64,000 bases of DNA from CAYMTR01 sp964393405 (lineage in GTDB: Bacteria; Bacteroidota; Bacteroidia; Bacteroidales; Prolixibacteraceae): positions 38,449-102,448 of the forward strand of contig CAYMTR010000006.1 in NCBI GenBank assembly GCA_964393405.1, given 5' to 3'. Below are positions 1-9,100 of the stretch, one piece after another. The first letter of the stretch is position 1. Each line of letters opens with the position of its first letter. Position numbers and translations under genes: made by a program. The notes beneath the pieces are model-generated. The model was not told the DNA's origin. It did not search any database and worked only from the letters and a program-made list of their open reading frames with translations.

Positions 1-310
1 AGACCAAGAGTCAATTAAGATAATTATGAAGTTAGCAAAACAAGGTACAGATTCAGCTGCAATTTATGACCAACAAGGAAGGGAAGACCTATCGAAGGTT
101 GAAAAAGCACAAGTTGCTGTTTTTGAGTCTTATCTGCCAGCTATGATGACTGATACTGAATTGGAAAATGCAGTAAAACAAATAATTGAAAAAGTTGGTG
201 CAACAAGCATTAAAGACATAGGGAAGTTTATGGGTGCTGCCACTAAGGAATTAGCAGGAAAAGCCGATGGCCAGGCAATATCCCTAAAAGTACGTTCACT
301 GTTGCAATAA
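1..310 (+). CDS. GatB/YqeY domain protein, 5'-truncated by the window edge
   Basis: This is the C-terminal part of a YqeY-like protein. These proteins share the tRNA-binding tail domain of the GatB amidotransferase subunit; their cellular role is poorly defined. The frame is open from base 2 up to the first ATG at 26 (DQESIKII precedes it), so the gene begins outside the window and the ATG at 26 is internal. The visible ~102 residues show the family pattern: a QGREDL segment, then VFESYLPAMMTDTELENAVKQII and a C-terminal helical QAISLKVRSLLQ tail. Full-length YqeY is about 150 residues, so roughly one third is missing. A hairpin with a T-run follows the stop. I am confident of the family, not of the function. 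Confidence 0.85.
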   Translation, partial: DQESIKIIMKLAKQGTDSAAIYDQQGREDLSKVEKAQVAVFESYLPAMMTDTELENAVKQIIEKVGATSIKDIGKFMGAATKELAGKADGQAISLKVRSLLQ

Positions 311-335
311 AAGTTTATTTATAAGCTTTTGGGAT

Positions 336-373
336 AAGCGCCACATCAAAAGTGTGGTGCTTTGCTTTTTTAT
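336..373 (+). terminator. Intrinsic terminator after the YqeY-like gene
   Basis: The stem arms are AGCGCCACAT (337-346) and AGTGTGGTGCT (351-361), with a CAAA loop and G-U pairs. A T-rich tract (361-371) follows. Confidence 0.75.
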
Positions 374-410
374 TTAAAACATTTCTTTTACAGAAAAAAA
401 ATATTTCAGA

Positions 411-441
411 TTGAATTAATGCTATTAATTATTTACTTTTG
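411..441 (+). promoter_or_regulatory. Bacteroidota-type promoter of the Lrp gene
   Basis: TTG at 411-413 is followed, after 20 bases, by TACTTTTG at 434-441. This matches the known Bacteroidota -33/-7 consensus TTG-N19-21-TAnnTTTG exactly. The predicted transcription start near 448 lies about 35 bases before the ATG at 483. Confidence 0.7.
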
Positions 442-482
442 AATCGGTCAACTTATTATTGATTAACTAAAAACATACTAGA

Positions 483-947
483 ATGTCACTAAAACATCAA
501 TTAGACGATACAGATATTAAAATTCTGGAAATAATCACCAAGAATGCCCGTCTACCCTTTAAGGATGTTGCTGTAGAATGTGGTATATCAAGAGCAGCAG
601 TGCATCAGAGAGTCAATCGTTTAATTGAAATGGAAGTAATAACCGGATCTGGTTATCAGATTGATCCAAAAAAAGTTGATTATCACACCTGTACATATAT
701 TGGAATCTTTCTTGATAAAGGTGGGATTTATGAAACTGTAGCTGAGCAATTAAGAAAAATTCCTGAAGTAGTAGAATGTCACTATACTACAGGTAAATAT
801 GCCATTTTCGCTAAAGTATTTGCCAGAAACAATGAGCATCTCAAACAAATACTGAGTGCGAATATTCAAAAAATTCAGGGGGTGACCAGTACTGAAACCT
901 TTATTTCTCTTGAAGAAACTTTTAAAAGAGAAGTTCCAATATTTTAA
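483..947 (+). CDS. Lrp/AsnC family transcriptional regulator
   Basis: A 154-residue DNA-binding regulator of the leucine-responsive/feast-famine family. An N-terminal winged helix-turn-helix spans about residues 7-55 (LDDTDIKILEIITKNARLPFKDVAVECGISRAAVHQRVNRL). It is followed by an amino-acid-sensing RAM domain (about 70-150) with the usual alternating strands and the HYTTGKYAIFAKVFARN core. The length is normal for the family. Members usually form octamers and respond to an amino acid; nothing here identifies the ligand. It stands alone between two terminator-like hairpins and has its own promoter. Lrp proteins often regulate themselves, but I see no clear operator. Confidence 0.9.
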   Translation: MSLKHQLDDTDIKILEIITKNARLPFKDVAVECGISRAAVHQRVNRLIEMEVITGSGYQIDPKKVDYHTCTYIGIFLDKGGIYETVAEQLRKIPEVVECHYTTGKYAIFAKVFARNNEHLKQILSANIQKIQGVTSTETFISLEETFKREVPIF

Positions 948-988
948 TTTTCTTCTGTTTTAAATGTTGGTTTTTAAACTATCTATTT

Positions 989-1066
989 AATATTACCAAA
1001 GAACTATCATCTCCCATAAGAGAACTATGTTATGGGAGATGATAGCTCTTTGGATGGAGTAATATT
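989..1066. repeat. Long near-perfect inverted repeat between convergent genes
   Basis: A 24-bp arm (996-1019) is complementary to 1030-1053 with one mismatch, around a 10-base loop. An outer 8-bp arm, AATATTAC (989-996), matches GTAATATT (1059-1066), leaving ATGGA bulged on one side. It sits between the Lrp gene (+) and rlmB (-). It could end transcription in both directions, but the stem is far longer than usual and there is no clean T-run. A mobile palindromic repeat or processed RNA hairpin is also possible. Confidence 0.75.
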
Positions 1067-1110
1067 ATAAAATGGTTCATTTTATTAGTGATAGATAGTA
1101 ACGCTTTTTG

Positions 1111-1845
1111 CTATGATCTTTGTCTGATTACTTCATAAAGCAGTATTCCTGTAGCTACAGACACATTTAAGGATTCAATTTTACCTTTTATAGGAATTTT
1201 TATTAATTCATCTGCTAATCTTAAAATTTCTGGTGATATTCCTTGATCTTCAGAGCCAATAACTATGGTGCAAGGACAATTAAAGTCACTTTTAAAGTAA
1301 TCAGAGTTTGCTTTTTCTGTTGCAGCAAATATCCTAATTCCGTTTTCTTGCATTTTTTTAATTGTTCCGACAGAATTCTTAACCCTGCAGACAGGTATTG
1401 TGTGAAGCGCACCGGCTGATGTTTTAATTGCATCACCATTTATTTGAGCAGAACCTTTCTCCGGAATTATAATGCAATCTACTGCAGCACATTCTGCACT
1501 TCGGGCAATAGCTCCAAAGTTCCTTACATCCGTTATTTGGTCAAGATATAAAAACAAAGGTGTCTTGCCCTTTTCGTATGTTTGTGCTATAATCTCATCT
1601 AGATCATAAAACGGCACAGGTGATATAAAAGCAATAATCCCTTGGTGATTTTTGCGAGTAATCCGATTGAGTTTTTCTTCAGGTACAGTCTGAGTATTTA
1701 AGTCGAACTCCTTGATAAGTTCATTAAGTTCAAGAAATAATTCTCCTTGTAATCCTCTCTTGATAAGAATCTTGTCGATAATTTTATCTGACTTGACAGC
1801 TTCGATTACTGCCCTAATTCCAAAAATATAATCACTTTTTTCCAT
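1111..1845 (-). CDS. rlmB: 23S rRNA 2'-O-ribose methyltransferase RlmB-type (TrmH/SpoU family)
   Basis: A 244-residue SPOUT-class enzyme that moves a methyl group from S-adenosylmethionine to a ribose 2'-OH; RlmB acts on G2251 of 23S rRNA. The N-terminal substrate-binding domain (about 1-80, with FGIRAVIEAV and NHQGIIAF) is typical of RlmB. The SpoU domain carries motif 1 (LDQITDVRNFGAIARSAE, 101-118, with N109 and R115), motif 2 (VIGSEDQGISPEI, 195-207) and motif 3 (IPIKGKIESLNVSVATGILLYE, 217-238, with N227). These form the trefoil-knot cofactor site. The gene starts 9 bases after the ABC-F gene on the same strand, so the two are probably co-transcribed, a translation-related pair. The exact target nucleotide is inferred from family resemblance. 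Confidence 0.88.
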   Translation of the reverse strand: MEKSDYIFGIRAVIEAVKSDKIIDKILIKRGLQGELFLELNELIKEFDLNTQTVPEEKLNRITRKNHQGIIAFISPVPFYDLDEIIAQTYEKGKTPLFLYLDQITDVRNFGAIARSAECAAVDCIIIPEKGSAQINGDAIKTSAGALHTIPVCRVKNSVGTIKKMQENGIRIFAATEKANSDYFKSDFNCPCTIVIGSEDQGISPEILRLADELIKIPIKGKIESLNVSVATGILLYEVIRQRS

Positions 1846-1854
1846 TTTCTAAAA

Positions 1855-3798
1855 TTACCATGATTTTTTTGATATCCAATTTTCGAGTTCACTATGAATT
1901 TGTTCCCATTCACTTAATTTTTCTTCAAGTTTAATTTTCATATTTTCATAAATGTTGAAAAGTGTATGGTCATTATTGTTTGGATTTGAAATTGTAACAT
2001 TCAGCCTTTCTAATTCGATTTCAATTTTTGATATTTCAGATTCTATTGCGACAGTTTGTTTTTCAAATTTTGAAATCTGCCTGTTTATTTCCTTTCTCTC
2101 TTCAAAACTTACTTGTTCAGTTGGAGTAATACTTTTCGAGTCATTCTTTTGGCCCTTTGGTAAGTTATTTTTTTCGAGCTCTCGTAAAGACTCAATTTTC
2201 TTTTTCTGGATAAAATCATATATTCCACCTAGGTGTTGTTTGATTTTTTTATTCTTAAATTCATAAACACAATTTACAAGTCCATCAAGAAATTCACGGT
2301 CGTGAGAAACTACAAGTAAAGTACCTGTGTACTCAATTAGTGCCTTTTTTAAAATATCTTTAGATCTAATATCCAGGTGGTTAGTAGGTTCATCAAGCAC
2401 GAGAAGATTTACAGGTTCAAGCATTAATCTAACCATTGCCAGCCTAGTTCTTTCTCCTCCGGAAAGGACTTTTACTTTCTTTTCAACAGCATCGCCAGAA
2501 AACATGAATGCTCCCAGTATGTCTCTGATTCTGGACCTAATGTCACCGACAGCAACTTTATCAATTGTTTCCAGAACACTAATTTCTTCATCAAGGAGGT
2601 CGGCCTGGTTTTGAGCAAAATAACCAATCTTAACATTATGCCCTATTTTTAATACTCCTGTATGATTGAGTTCGTTGGTGATAACCTTAGCTAGGGTGGT
2701 TTTTCCTTCGCCGTTTTTTCCAACAAAAGCGACCTTTTCACCATTTTCAATTATTAAATCAATTTGTTTAAGAACTTCGTGATTTCCATATGCTTTAGAT
2801 AAAGCTTTAGCTTCTACAACAATTTTCCCTGATCTGGGGGCAGGAGGAAATTTAAGATTCAGAGAGCTGTTGTCTTCTTCATCAACTTCAATTATATCTA
2901 TTTTATCAAGTTGTTTGATTCTCGATTGAACTTGTACTGCTTTTGTTGCCTTATATCTAAATCTTTCAATGAAATCTTCTGTTTCCTGGATTACCTTTTG
3001 CTGGTTTCTGTATGAAGATAGTTGTTGTTCTCTTCTTTCGGATCTAAGAATTAAATAGTTGGAATAGTTTGTTTTATAGTCATATATTTTTCCTAGTGAA
3101 ATCTCTATTGTTCTGTTAGTTACATTGTCGAGGAATGCCTTATCGTGGGATACAAGGATAACCGCACCATTATAATTCTTTAAGAAATCTTCCAGCCATT
3201 GGATTGATTCAATATCGAGGTGGTTTGTTGGTTCATCAAGAAGAAAAATATCTGGTTTGATTAATAATAATTTTGCCAATTCGATACGCATTCTCCAGCC
3301 TCCGCTGAATTCTGAGGTTTGCCTGTTAAAATCCTTTCTTGAAAATCCCAGGCCGGTAAGAGTTTGTTCAATATCTGCCTGATAATTATGACCTCCTACA
3401 ATATTATAATGATCGTTCAGGTCGGTAATTCTCTGAATTACTTTATGGTAATCATCAGTTTCATAATCGGTTCTTTCAGCTAGTTCTAGGTTTAAGGAAT
3501 GAAGTTCCTTCTCCATGTCCATTATCTTTTTGAAAGCAGTTTGAGCTTCTTCGAATACAGATAAGCTATCGTTAACTTTCATATTTTGTGGTAGATAACC
3601 GATTGAAGTGTCTTTTGGTGAAGTTACGTTACCTTCAGTTGGTTTTTGTATCCCGGACAAGATTTTCAATAAAGTTGTTTTTCCTGCTCCGTTCTTTCCA
3701 ACAAGACCAATTCTGTCACGTGGATTAACAATAAATGAAATCCCTTTAAAAAGGTCAAATCCTCCAAAACTAAGTTTTATCTGTTCAGCTGAAATCAT
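1855..3798 (-). CDS. ABC-F family ribosome-associated ATPase
   Basis: A 647-residue soluble protein with two ABC ATPase domains and no membrane segments, which is the ABC-F layout. ABC-F proteins act on the ribosome in translation quality control or antibiotic protection. Domain 1 has Walker A GLVGKNGAGKTT (31-42), a signature SGGW near 165 and LLDEPTNHLD. A charged linker with FIERFRYKATKAVQVQSRIKQLDK is the usual ABC-F inter-domain arm that enters the E-site. Domain 2 has VGKNGEGKTT (about 358), LSGGERTRLA (about 446) and VLDEPTNHLD. A C-terminal coiled coil (about 570-647) places it with YdiF/YheS/Uup-like proteins. The upstream start is fixed by a -7 element about 20 bases away. Whether it is housekeeping or a resistance protein cannot be told from the sequence. 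Confidence 0.93.
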   Translation of the reverse strand: MISAEQIKLSFGGFDLFKGISFIVNPRDRIGLVGKNGAGKTTLLKILSGIQKPTEGNVTSPKDTSIGYLPQNMKVNDSLSVFEEAQTAFKKIMDMEKELHSLNLELAERTDYETDDYHKVIQRITDLNDHYNIVGGHNYQADIEQTLTGLGFSRKDFNRQTSEFSGGWRMRIELAKLLLIKPDIFLLDEPTNHLDIESIQWLEDFLKNYNGAVILVSHDKAFLDNVTNRTIEISLGKIYDYKTNYSNYLILRSERREQQLSSYRNQQKVIQETEDFIERFRYKATKAVQVQSRIKQLDKIDIIEVDEEDNSSLNLKFPPAPRSGKIVVEAKALSKAYGNHEVLKQIDLIIENGEKVAFVGKNGEGKTTLAKVITNELNHTGVLKIGHNVKIGYFAQNQADLLDEEISVLETIDKVAVGDIRSRIRDILGAFMFSGDAVEKKVKVLSGGERTRLAMVRLMLEPVNLLVLDEPTNHLDIRSKDILKKALIEYTGTLLVVSHDREFLDGLVNCVYEFKNKKIKQHLGGIYDFIQKKKIESLRELEKNNLPKGQKNDSKSITPTEQVSFEERKEINRQISKFEKQTVAIESEISKIEIELERLNVTISNPNNNDHTLFNIYENMKIKLEEKLSEWEQIHSELENWISKKSW

Positions 3799-3817
3799 TT
3801 TAAAAAATATTAAGGTG

Positions 3818-3825
3818 CAAAGATA
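3818..3825 (-). promoter_or_regulatory. -7 element (TATCTTTG) of the ABC-F/rlmB unit
   Basis: On the minus strand this reads TATCTTTG, an exact TAnnTTTG match, 20 bases before the ABC-F ATG. No clear -33 TTG lies at the right distance, so it is only moderately supported. Confidence 0.45.
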
Positions 3826-4002
3826 ATAGAATACGTCAAGTATAATTTTATAATTAAAAAAGAGAATTTCTTACCGACAAAATTCATCTGTTTATCGTGA
3901 AAAAGGATTGGTTAACGGTTTTAAAGCCCTTAAACAGTAACGTTTTTAAAGCATTTGAGTCATATCGTATGTAATTAAACAAAGAAAATAATTTTTAGAA
4001 CC

Positions 4003-4314
4003 ATGAAAACACAAACAATTAATTTAAGCACTCTTTTTTTAGTAGTAATACCATTTTCATTGATGAGTTTTACTTCACCGAAAGAAGAAACAAGTAAAAA
4101 CGAGACAGTATTGATAAGTAAGAATTTGTCAGAGTTAAAGTTAGAATCGACAACTGAGAAGGAAGCATTAAAGGTTGAGGAATGGATGTTGGATGACAAT
4201 TATTGGAAAATCTCAAAAACAGATAAAAAAGCTGTTTTCACGAATGAAGTTATAGAAGAAGAATTGAAAATTGAAGCTTGGATGAGTGATGATAGTTTAT
4301 GGGCTTCAAAATAA
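4003..4314 (+). CDS. Small secreted protein with two WM-DD-W repeats, function unknown
   Basis: 103 residues. An N-terminal hydrophobic segment (TLFLVVIPFSLMSF, about 10-23) followed by a polar chain suggests Sec export. The rest is acidic and contains two copies of one motif: EALKVEEWMLDDNYWK (about 53-68) and EELKIEAWMSDDSLWA (about 86-101). The copies share a spaced E-L/V-K-I/V-E-x-W-M-x-D-D-x-x-W pattern, and the protein ends two residues after the second. Small proteins ending in W-M-x-(D/N)-x-x-x-W occur widely in Bacteroidota, but I know of no assigned function. The ORF on the opposite strand (3975-4199) looks like a shadow, since only this frame has a signal-peptide-like start and internal repeats. 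Confidence 0.7.
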   Translation: MKTQTINLSTLFLVVIPFSLMSFTSPKEETSKNETVLISKNLSELKLESTTEKEALKVEEWMLDDNYWKISKTDKKAVFTNEVIEEELKIEAWMSDDSLWASK

Positions 4315-4362
4315 TTAAAGCAGTAAAATTTATTTTTTTAGTTATGAAGGGGGATAAAACAC

Positions 4363-4818
4363 TTATCCTTGTACAGTATCAGTAATGACTTTTGGAATAT
4401 ACGGAAATACGTCGGCAATTGTACTAAGTTGAATTGCAGTACAGACATAAGGTACTAATAAATATGATAATCCCTCTTCAAGTTGTTTCAGAGCGTCATT
4501 AATATCGTTGGCCATGATTAGAAGATAGCTGTTACTTTTTTTCTCTTTTCCTGCTTCTTCATCAATACTAATTATTGAAATCTTCGCTTTATACCACCAT
4601 TCTCCGTCGTTTTTCGAAATTACTTCAGAAATGTTAGATCGTTTAATATTCAAAACCTGAAATTCGTTTCTGGTTATTTCTTTCATGATTTCAAAAATTC
4701 TTGATTCGGCGTCAGTGAAAGAAACAGCATCAATTAAATAATTATCGTTTACATTATTTTCAAATCCTCCCTGGTCAATTTTAAGGTATTTGACTTTACA
4801 TTCGTACCACGTTTGCAT
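4363..4818 (-). CDS. DUF4494 domain protein
   Basis: A 151-residue soluble protein of the Bacteroidota-specific DUF4494 family. Recognisable features are the start MQTWYECKVKYLKID, the repeated strand pattern around EWWYKAKISIISIDEEAGKEKK, and the helix ANDINDALKQLEEGL. YECKVKY...AVSFTDAESRIFEIM and WWYKAKISI...ANDINDALKQL look like two copies of a strand-strand-helix half, suggesting an internal duplication. No catalytic motif is visible and no function is known. It lies downstream of lacI on the same strand, with a 53-base gap holding its own -7 candidate. Confidence 0.85.
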   Translation of the reverse strand: MQTWYECKVKYLKIDQGGFENNVNDNYLIDAVSFTDAESRIFEIMKEITRNEFQVLNIKRSNISEVISKNDGEWWYKAKISIISIDEEAGKEKKSNSYLLIMANDINDALKQLEEGLSYLLVPYVCTAIQLSTIADVFPYIPKVITDTVQG

Positions 4819-4835
4819 AACTAAATTTTTTTGTA

Positions 4836-4843
4836 CAAATGTA
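4836..4843 (-). promoter_or_regulatory. -7 element (TACATTTG) of the DUF4494 gene
   Basis: The minus strand reads TACATTTG, an exact TAnnTTTG match, about 18 bases before the start codon. No convincing -33 element is visible. Confidence 0.4.
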
Positions 4844-4871
4844 GAAGGATTTTCTTTTTTTAGAAGGGATT

Positions 4872-5894
4872 TTAACTTTTCTTGATGGTAGAATCTCTTA
4901 CAATTAGTTCAGCTTTCATTACCAAACTGTTAGTAACAGATAAATTAGTATTGCCGTTTAAATGGTCGATAATAAGTTTGGCAACCATCTCACCCATTTC
5001 GTATCCGGGATAATCAACCGTAGTTAATTTCGGCTCAACTAATCTGGTAATTGGGTCGTTGTTGAAACCCGCAATAGCAATATCCTGAGGTATTCTAATA
5101 TTATTATTTTTGAGAGTACTCATACATCCTGCTGCACAGGCATCGTTGGATATAAAAATACCATCAGGTTTAATCTTCATATCTAAAATCATTTCTGCAA
5201 TTTTTATTCCATCATCGATACTTAAGCCGGTTTCAACGACAAGTGAAGGATCAAAAGGAATATTATTTTTTTCTAGGGCACTCTTGTAGCCATTATATCT
5301 GTCAAAATAAACATTTCTGTTTCTGTTTCCGGCGATATGCATAATTCTGTTACATCCTTGTTCTATAAGATGTTCTGTAACTGCAAATCCCATTTTATAA
5401 TTATCAATTACAACATTGACACATCCGGGTTTGTCACAAACACGATCAAAGAAAAGTACGGGAATTTTTTTTTCAAGAAACCTTTTGAAATGGGTAAAAT
5501 CAATTGAGTCAGCGGCAAGGGATACGATAAGTCCATCGACACGGCTGTTGAACATTGTTATTGTATTGGCAATTTCTTTCTTTGCTGATTCAAATGATTG
5601 GCTGATAATGAGGTTGTATCCACTTTCATTTGCAATTTTTTCTATTCCGGCAAGGGTTGATGACATGAAGTTACTATCGAGGCGGGGAACTATGACACCT
5701 AAGGTGTAAGTTCTTTTGGTTCTAAGGTTACTTGCAAAAGTGTTTGCCCTATAACCCATCGACTCAGCTTTGTTTTTAATCTTCTTCTTCATTTTTTCGC
5801 TGATCGAAGGTTGGTTATTAAGAGCACGGCTTACAGTCGCCGGTGAAACTTTTAGCGCATTAGCAATATCATATATTGTTACTTCTTTCATCAC
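4872..5894 (-). CDS. LacI/GalR family transcriptional regulator
   Basis: 340 residues. The N-terminal LacI helix-turn-helix is clear: VTIYDIANALKVSPATVSRALNNQPSISEKMKKKI (5-39), followed by the hinge helix (about ANTFASNLRTKRT). The remainder is a periplasmic-binding-protein-like sugar-sensing domain, starting TLGVIVPRLDSNFMSSTLAGIEKIANESGYNLII and including VDGLIVSLAADS and IAIAGFNNDPITRLVEPKLTTVDYPGYEMGEMVAKLII. The length is normal. It diverges from a SusC/SusD pair, and a 20-bp palindrome lies 47 bases upstream of its start, so it probably controls that transporter and itself in response to a sugar. The ligand is unknown. Confidence 0.92.
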   Translation of the reverse strand: MMKEVTIYDIANALKVSPATVSRALNNQPSISEKMKKKIKNKAESMGYRANTFASNLRTKRTYTLGVIVPRLDSNFMSSTLAGIEKIANESGYNLIISQSFESAKKEIANTITMFNSRVDGLIVSLAADSIDFTHFKRFLEKKIPVLFFDRVCDKPGCVNVVIDNYKMGFAVTEHLIEQGCNRIMHIAGNRNRNVYFDRYNGYKSALEKNNIPFDPSLVVETGLSIDDGIKIAEMILDMKIKPDGIFISNDACAAGCMSTLKNNNIRIPQDIAIAGFNNDPITRLVEPKLTTVDYPGYEMGEMVAKLIIDHLNGNTNLSVTNSLVMKAELIVRDSTIKKS

Positions 5895-5941
5895 AGGGTA
5901 TTTAAAAAAACAATGTAAAAATAAGCAAGAAATTAAAATTA

Positions 5942-5961
5942 TTATGCAATCGGTTGCATAA
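5942..5961. promoter_or_regulatory. Candidate LacI-family operator (palindrome)
   Basis: TTATGCAATCGGTTGCATAA has perfect 8-bp half-sites (TTATGCAA/TTGCATAA) around a central CG flanked by a T-G mismatch. The core TGCAA-CG-TTGCA form, with a central CG, is that expected of LacI/GalR operators. It lies between the divergent lacI-type gene (start 5894) and susC (start 6193). I did not see a second copy elsewhere in the window. Confidence 0.65.
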
Positions 5962-6100
5962 AATTTAAAAATTTGTCATATTTGTTCACTTGATTTTTTT
6001 AAAGAAAAATTTACTGAAAACATAATTCAGTAAAACAAGTTTTTATAAAAAGGTTAAAAAGCTCTCTGAAGAAGTAAAAATTAATTACAAGTAATAAAAT

Positions 6101-6133
6101 TTGGGTGTACTTATTTCTAGTAATTGATATTTG
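6101..6133 (+). promoter_or_regulatory. Possible promoter of the first susC/susD pair
   Basis: TTG at 6101-6103 and GATATTTG at 6126-6133 (one mismatch to TAnnTTTG) are separated by 22 bases. The start would fall near 6140, giving a leader of about 50 bases. The operator at 5942-5961 lies about 180 bases upstream, so it would act on this promoter by looping or mainly regulate lacI. Confidence 0.4.
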
Positions 6134-6192
6134 TCCAGAGTGTTTTTAAAATGAATTTTTCAATTTGAATATTATATCTAACTAAACAATCT

Positions 6193-9100
6193 ATGAAAAA
6201 TGAATTAAAATTTAGGAAGGTTTATTCTTCCAAAGAATCAAAATTCAGTTCGGTTTTTAAAATAACCGTTCTTTCATTCATTCTGTCTTTTTGTTTTGTG
6301 CCAAATTCTTATTCATCGAATGGATCTGATTTTGATATGAATAGTGAGACTGAAATCAATGATGAAATTAGTGGAACATCTGCAAATCAGCAAAAAACTA
6401 TTACCGGAAAAGTTGTTGATGAAAGTGGTATTTCACTCCCCGGAGTTTCTGTAATCGTAAAAGGCTCAACAGTTGGTACTATTACAGATGCTGACGGTAA
6501 GTATTCTATCAATGTTCCTGCTTCAGGAAAAGTGTTGTTGTATACTTTTATCGGAATGAATTCCCAGGAAATCGAAATTGGGAACATGACCCAGATCAAT
6601 GTAACATTGGCTCAAGGTTTTGTTGACCTTGATGAGGTTGTTGCAATAGGTTATGGTTCTATGGAAAAGAACAACGTAACAGGGGCAATTTCTTCAATTA
6701 AAACTGAAGAAATCATGAAAGCTCCAGTGCCTAACGTTGTTGAAGCACTAAGAGGTCAGGTTTCTGGTGTAAAAATTTCTAAAGGTAGTGGACGTCCGGG
6801 AGCCGGAGTTGATCTTCTTATTCGTGGAAAAAAATCACTTAGCTCAACTAATGAGCCATTAATTGTTATCGATGGTGTTCCAAATACCGGAGGTAACCTT
6901 GCAGACATCAATCCTGCAGATATCGCTTCAATAAATATTCTTAAAGATGCTGCCGCTGCTTCAATTTATGGAGCTAGTGCATCAAATGGAGTTGTACTTA
7001 TAACTACAAAGGATGGTGCTTTTGGCAAACCTTCCTTAAGTGTTGAATTTTCATATGGTTTAAGCGACCTTACAATGCAACCAACAATGTTCAATGCTCG
7101 TGAATATGTTGCTGTTAAAAATGCAGCATCAGTTGGAGGTGGCTTAGGTGAAAAAACTCCTGAAAAATTATTGGATGATATTGAATTGAAAAACTGGGGA
7201 AACGGTGATTCAATAAATGAAACTAACTGGCATGAAAAGCTGCTTAAGGTAGGTAATATTAAAAATGCAAGTGTTTCACTTTCCGGTGGAACAGAAAAAT
7301 TCCATTATTATATGAATGGAGATGCTTATCTTGAAGATGGTATTGCTCAGTACTCAACATACAATCGTTATTCAATGAGATTAAATGCTGACTATTCTCC
7401 ATATGATTTTCTTACTATTGGAGCAAGGGTTCAACTTTCAAAGAGTCTTGCAGATGAAACAGGTAGTACATTATATAACGGAAGTGCAGACTTTGGTGAC
7501 TTTGTTGGAAACACCCCGCTTGGTCGTTTATATGATGAATACGATCGTTTAGTTCCAACAGTAAAAGGAGACCAATTCCAATATAATCCACTTTACCGTT
7601 ACCGTGAATCAAAAGTTGATAGAAATTCATCAAGGGTATATGTCAATCCATGGGTTGAAATAAAAATTATTGATGGTCTTACATTCAGAATGAACGCTTT
7701 TGCTGAGCAAAGGTTTGAGAATTATAAAGAATTCTATTCATCAATATATAATAATTCTGTTCTTGACGCCGATCCAGGTACAAACAGAATAAGGATCCAG
7801 TTGAAAGAGGATATGACTTACTTGTGGGATAATATATTGAATTATCGCAAGATATTTAATGATATTCATTCAATTGATGCCACTTTAGTATATGGTATTC
7901 AGACTTATGACACATACACATTAAATACAAATGGACAAGGTTCATCTTCTGATGTATTGAAATATAATGACATGTCATCTGTCCCATCTGATAAATCGAC
8001 TGTATCATATGATCCTGATGAATGGGGTAAAGAATATTACGTTGCCCGTATTGGATATGGTTTTGATGAACGTTATAATATTACAGCAACATTCCGTCGC
8101 GATGGTTCTTCAAAATTCGGTCCATTGTCAAAATATGGTAACTTCCCTTCTATTGCTGCCGCTTGGAATATTCATAACGAAAGTTTCATGAAGAGTGTTG
8201 AACCAATCTCAGTTTTAAAATATCGTATTAGTTATGGTATTATGGGTAACGACAACATTCCAACTTACAGATATTTAGCTACAACTGCAAATGGATCATA
8301 TACATTTAATCAAACAGGTTACACCGGAAAAACAACTGACCCAAGTGTTTTCCCAAATGCTAATTTGAGGTGGGAAGTTAGTAACCAGTTTAATACAGGT
8401 ATCGATTTTGGATTTCTTAATAATCGTATATCAGGTTCTATTGATTATTACAATACACTTACAAGTGATTTGCTTCTTACCGAACAGATTCCAAGTACAA
8501 CAGGATACACTCAAGTTATGAGTAATGTTGGTAAGACTAAGAACTGGGGTATTGATGCTAACGTTAATTTTGCAATCCTAACTGGAGATTTCAAATGGGA
8601 TATGGCCGTTAACTGGGCTAAAGACCACAACGAAATTATTAGCTTAAGTCGTTATGCTGTTGATGAAAATGGTAATCCTGTTGATGACCTTGCAAACGGT
8701 TGGTTTATAGGTCAAGACATCGATGTTATATATGATTATAAATTCGTTGGAATTTACAGTACAAGTGAAGAGGATAAGGCTTTAGCAGCTCAAATGCACC
8801 CAACGATTAAAAACTACGGTCCTGGTGATGCGAAGATTGCTGACTTAGCAGGTCCTATTACCGATGAAAATCCTACAGGAGGTCCTGATGGTGTTATTGA
8901 CACACACGACCAAACTTTCCTTGGAAGCCCAACACCTTCATGGTATGGTGGTTTGAGAAATACATTTAGTTATAAAGGTTTTGAGTTGACAGTATTATTT
9001 GAAGCTGTTATGGGAGTTGAAAAAATCAACGGATATTACGGTGGTCTTACAATGAGAGACAATCAGATAAAAGTAGATTATTGGACACCTGAAGATCAGG

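Noticed and set aside
1952..3826. Three plus-strand open frames opposite the ABC-F gene
   Set aside because: Shadow frames of low-complexity F/S/L-rich translation on the opposite strand of a clearly conserved gene.
3975..4199. Minus-strand open frame opposite the small secreted protein
   Set aside because: Only the plus frame has a signal peptide and the internal WM-DD-W repeat.
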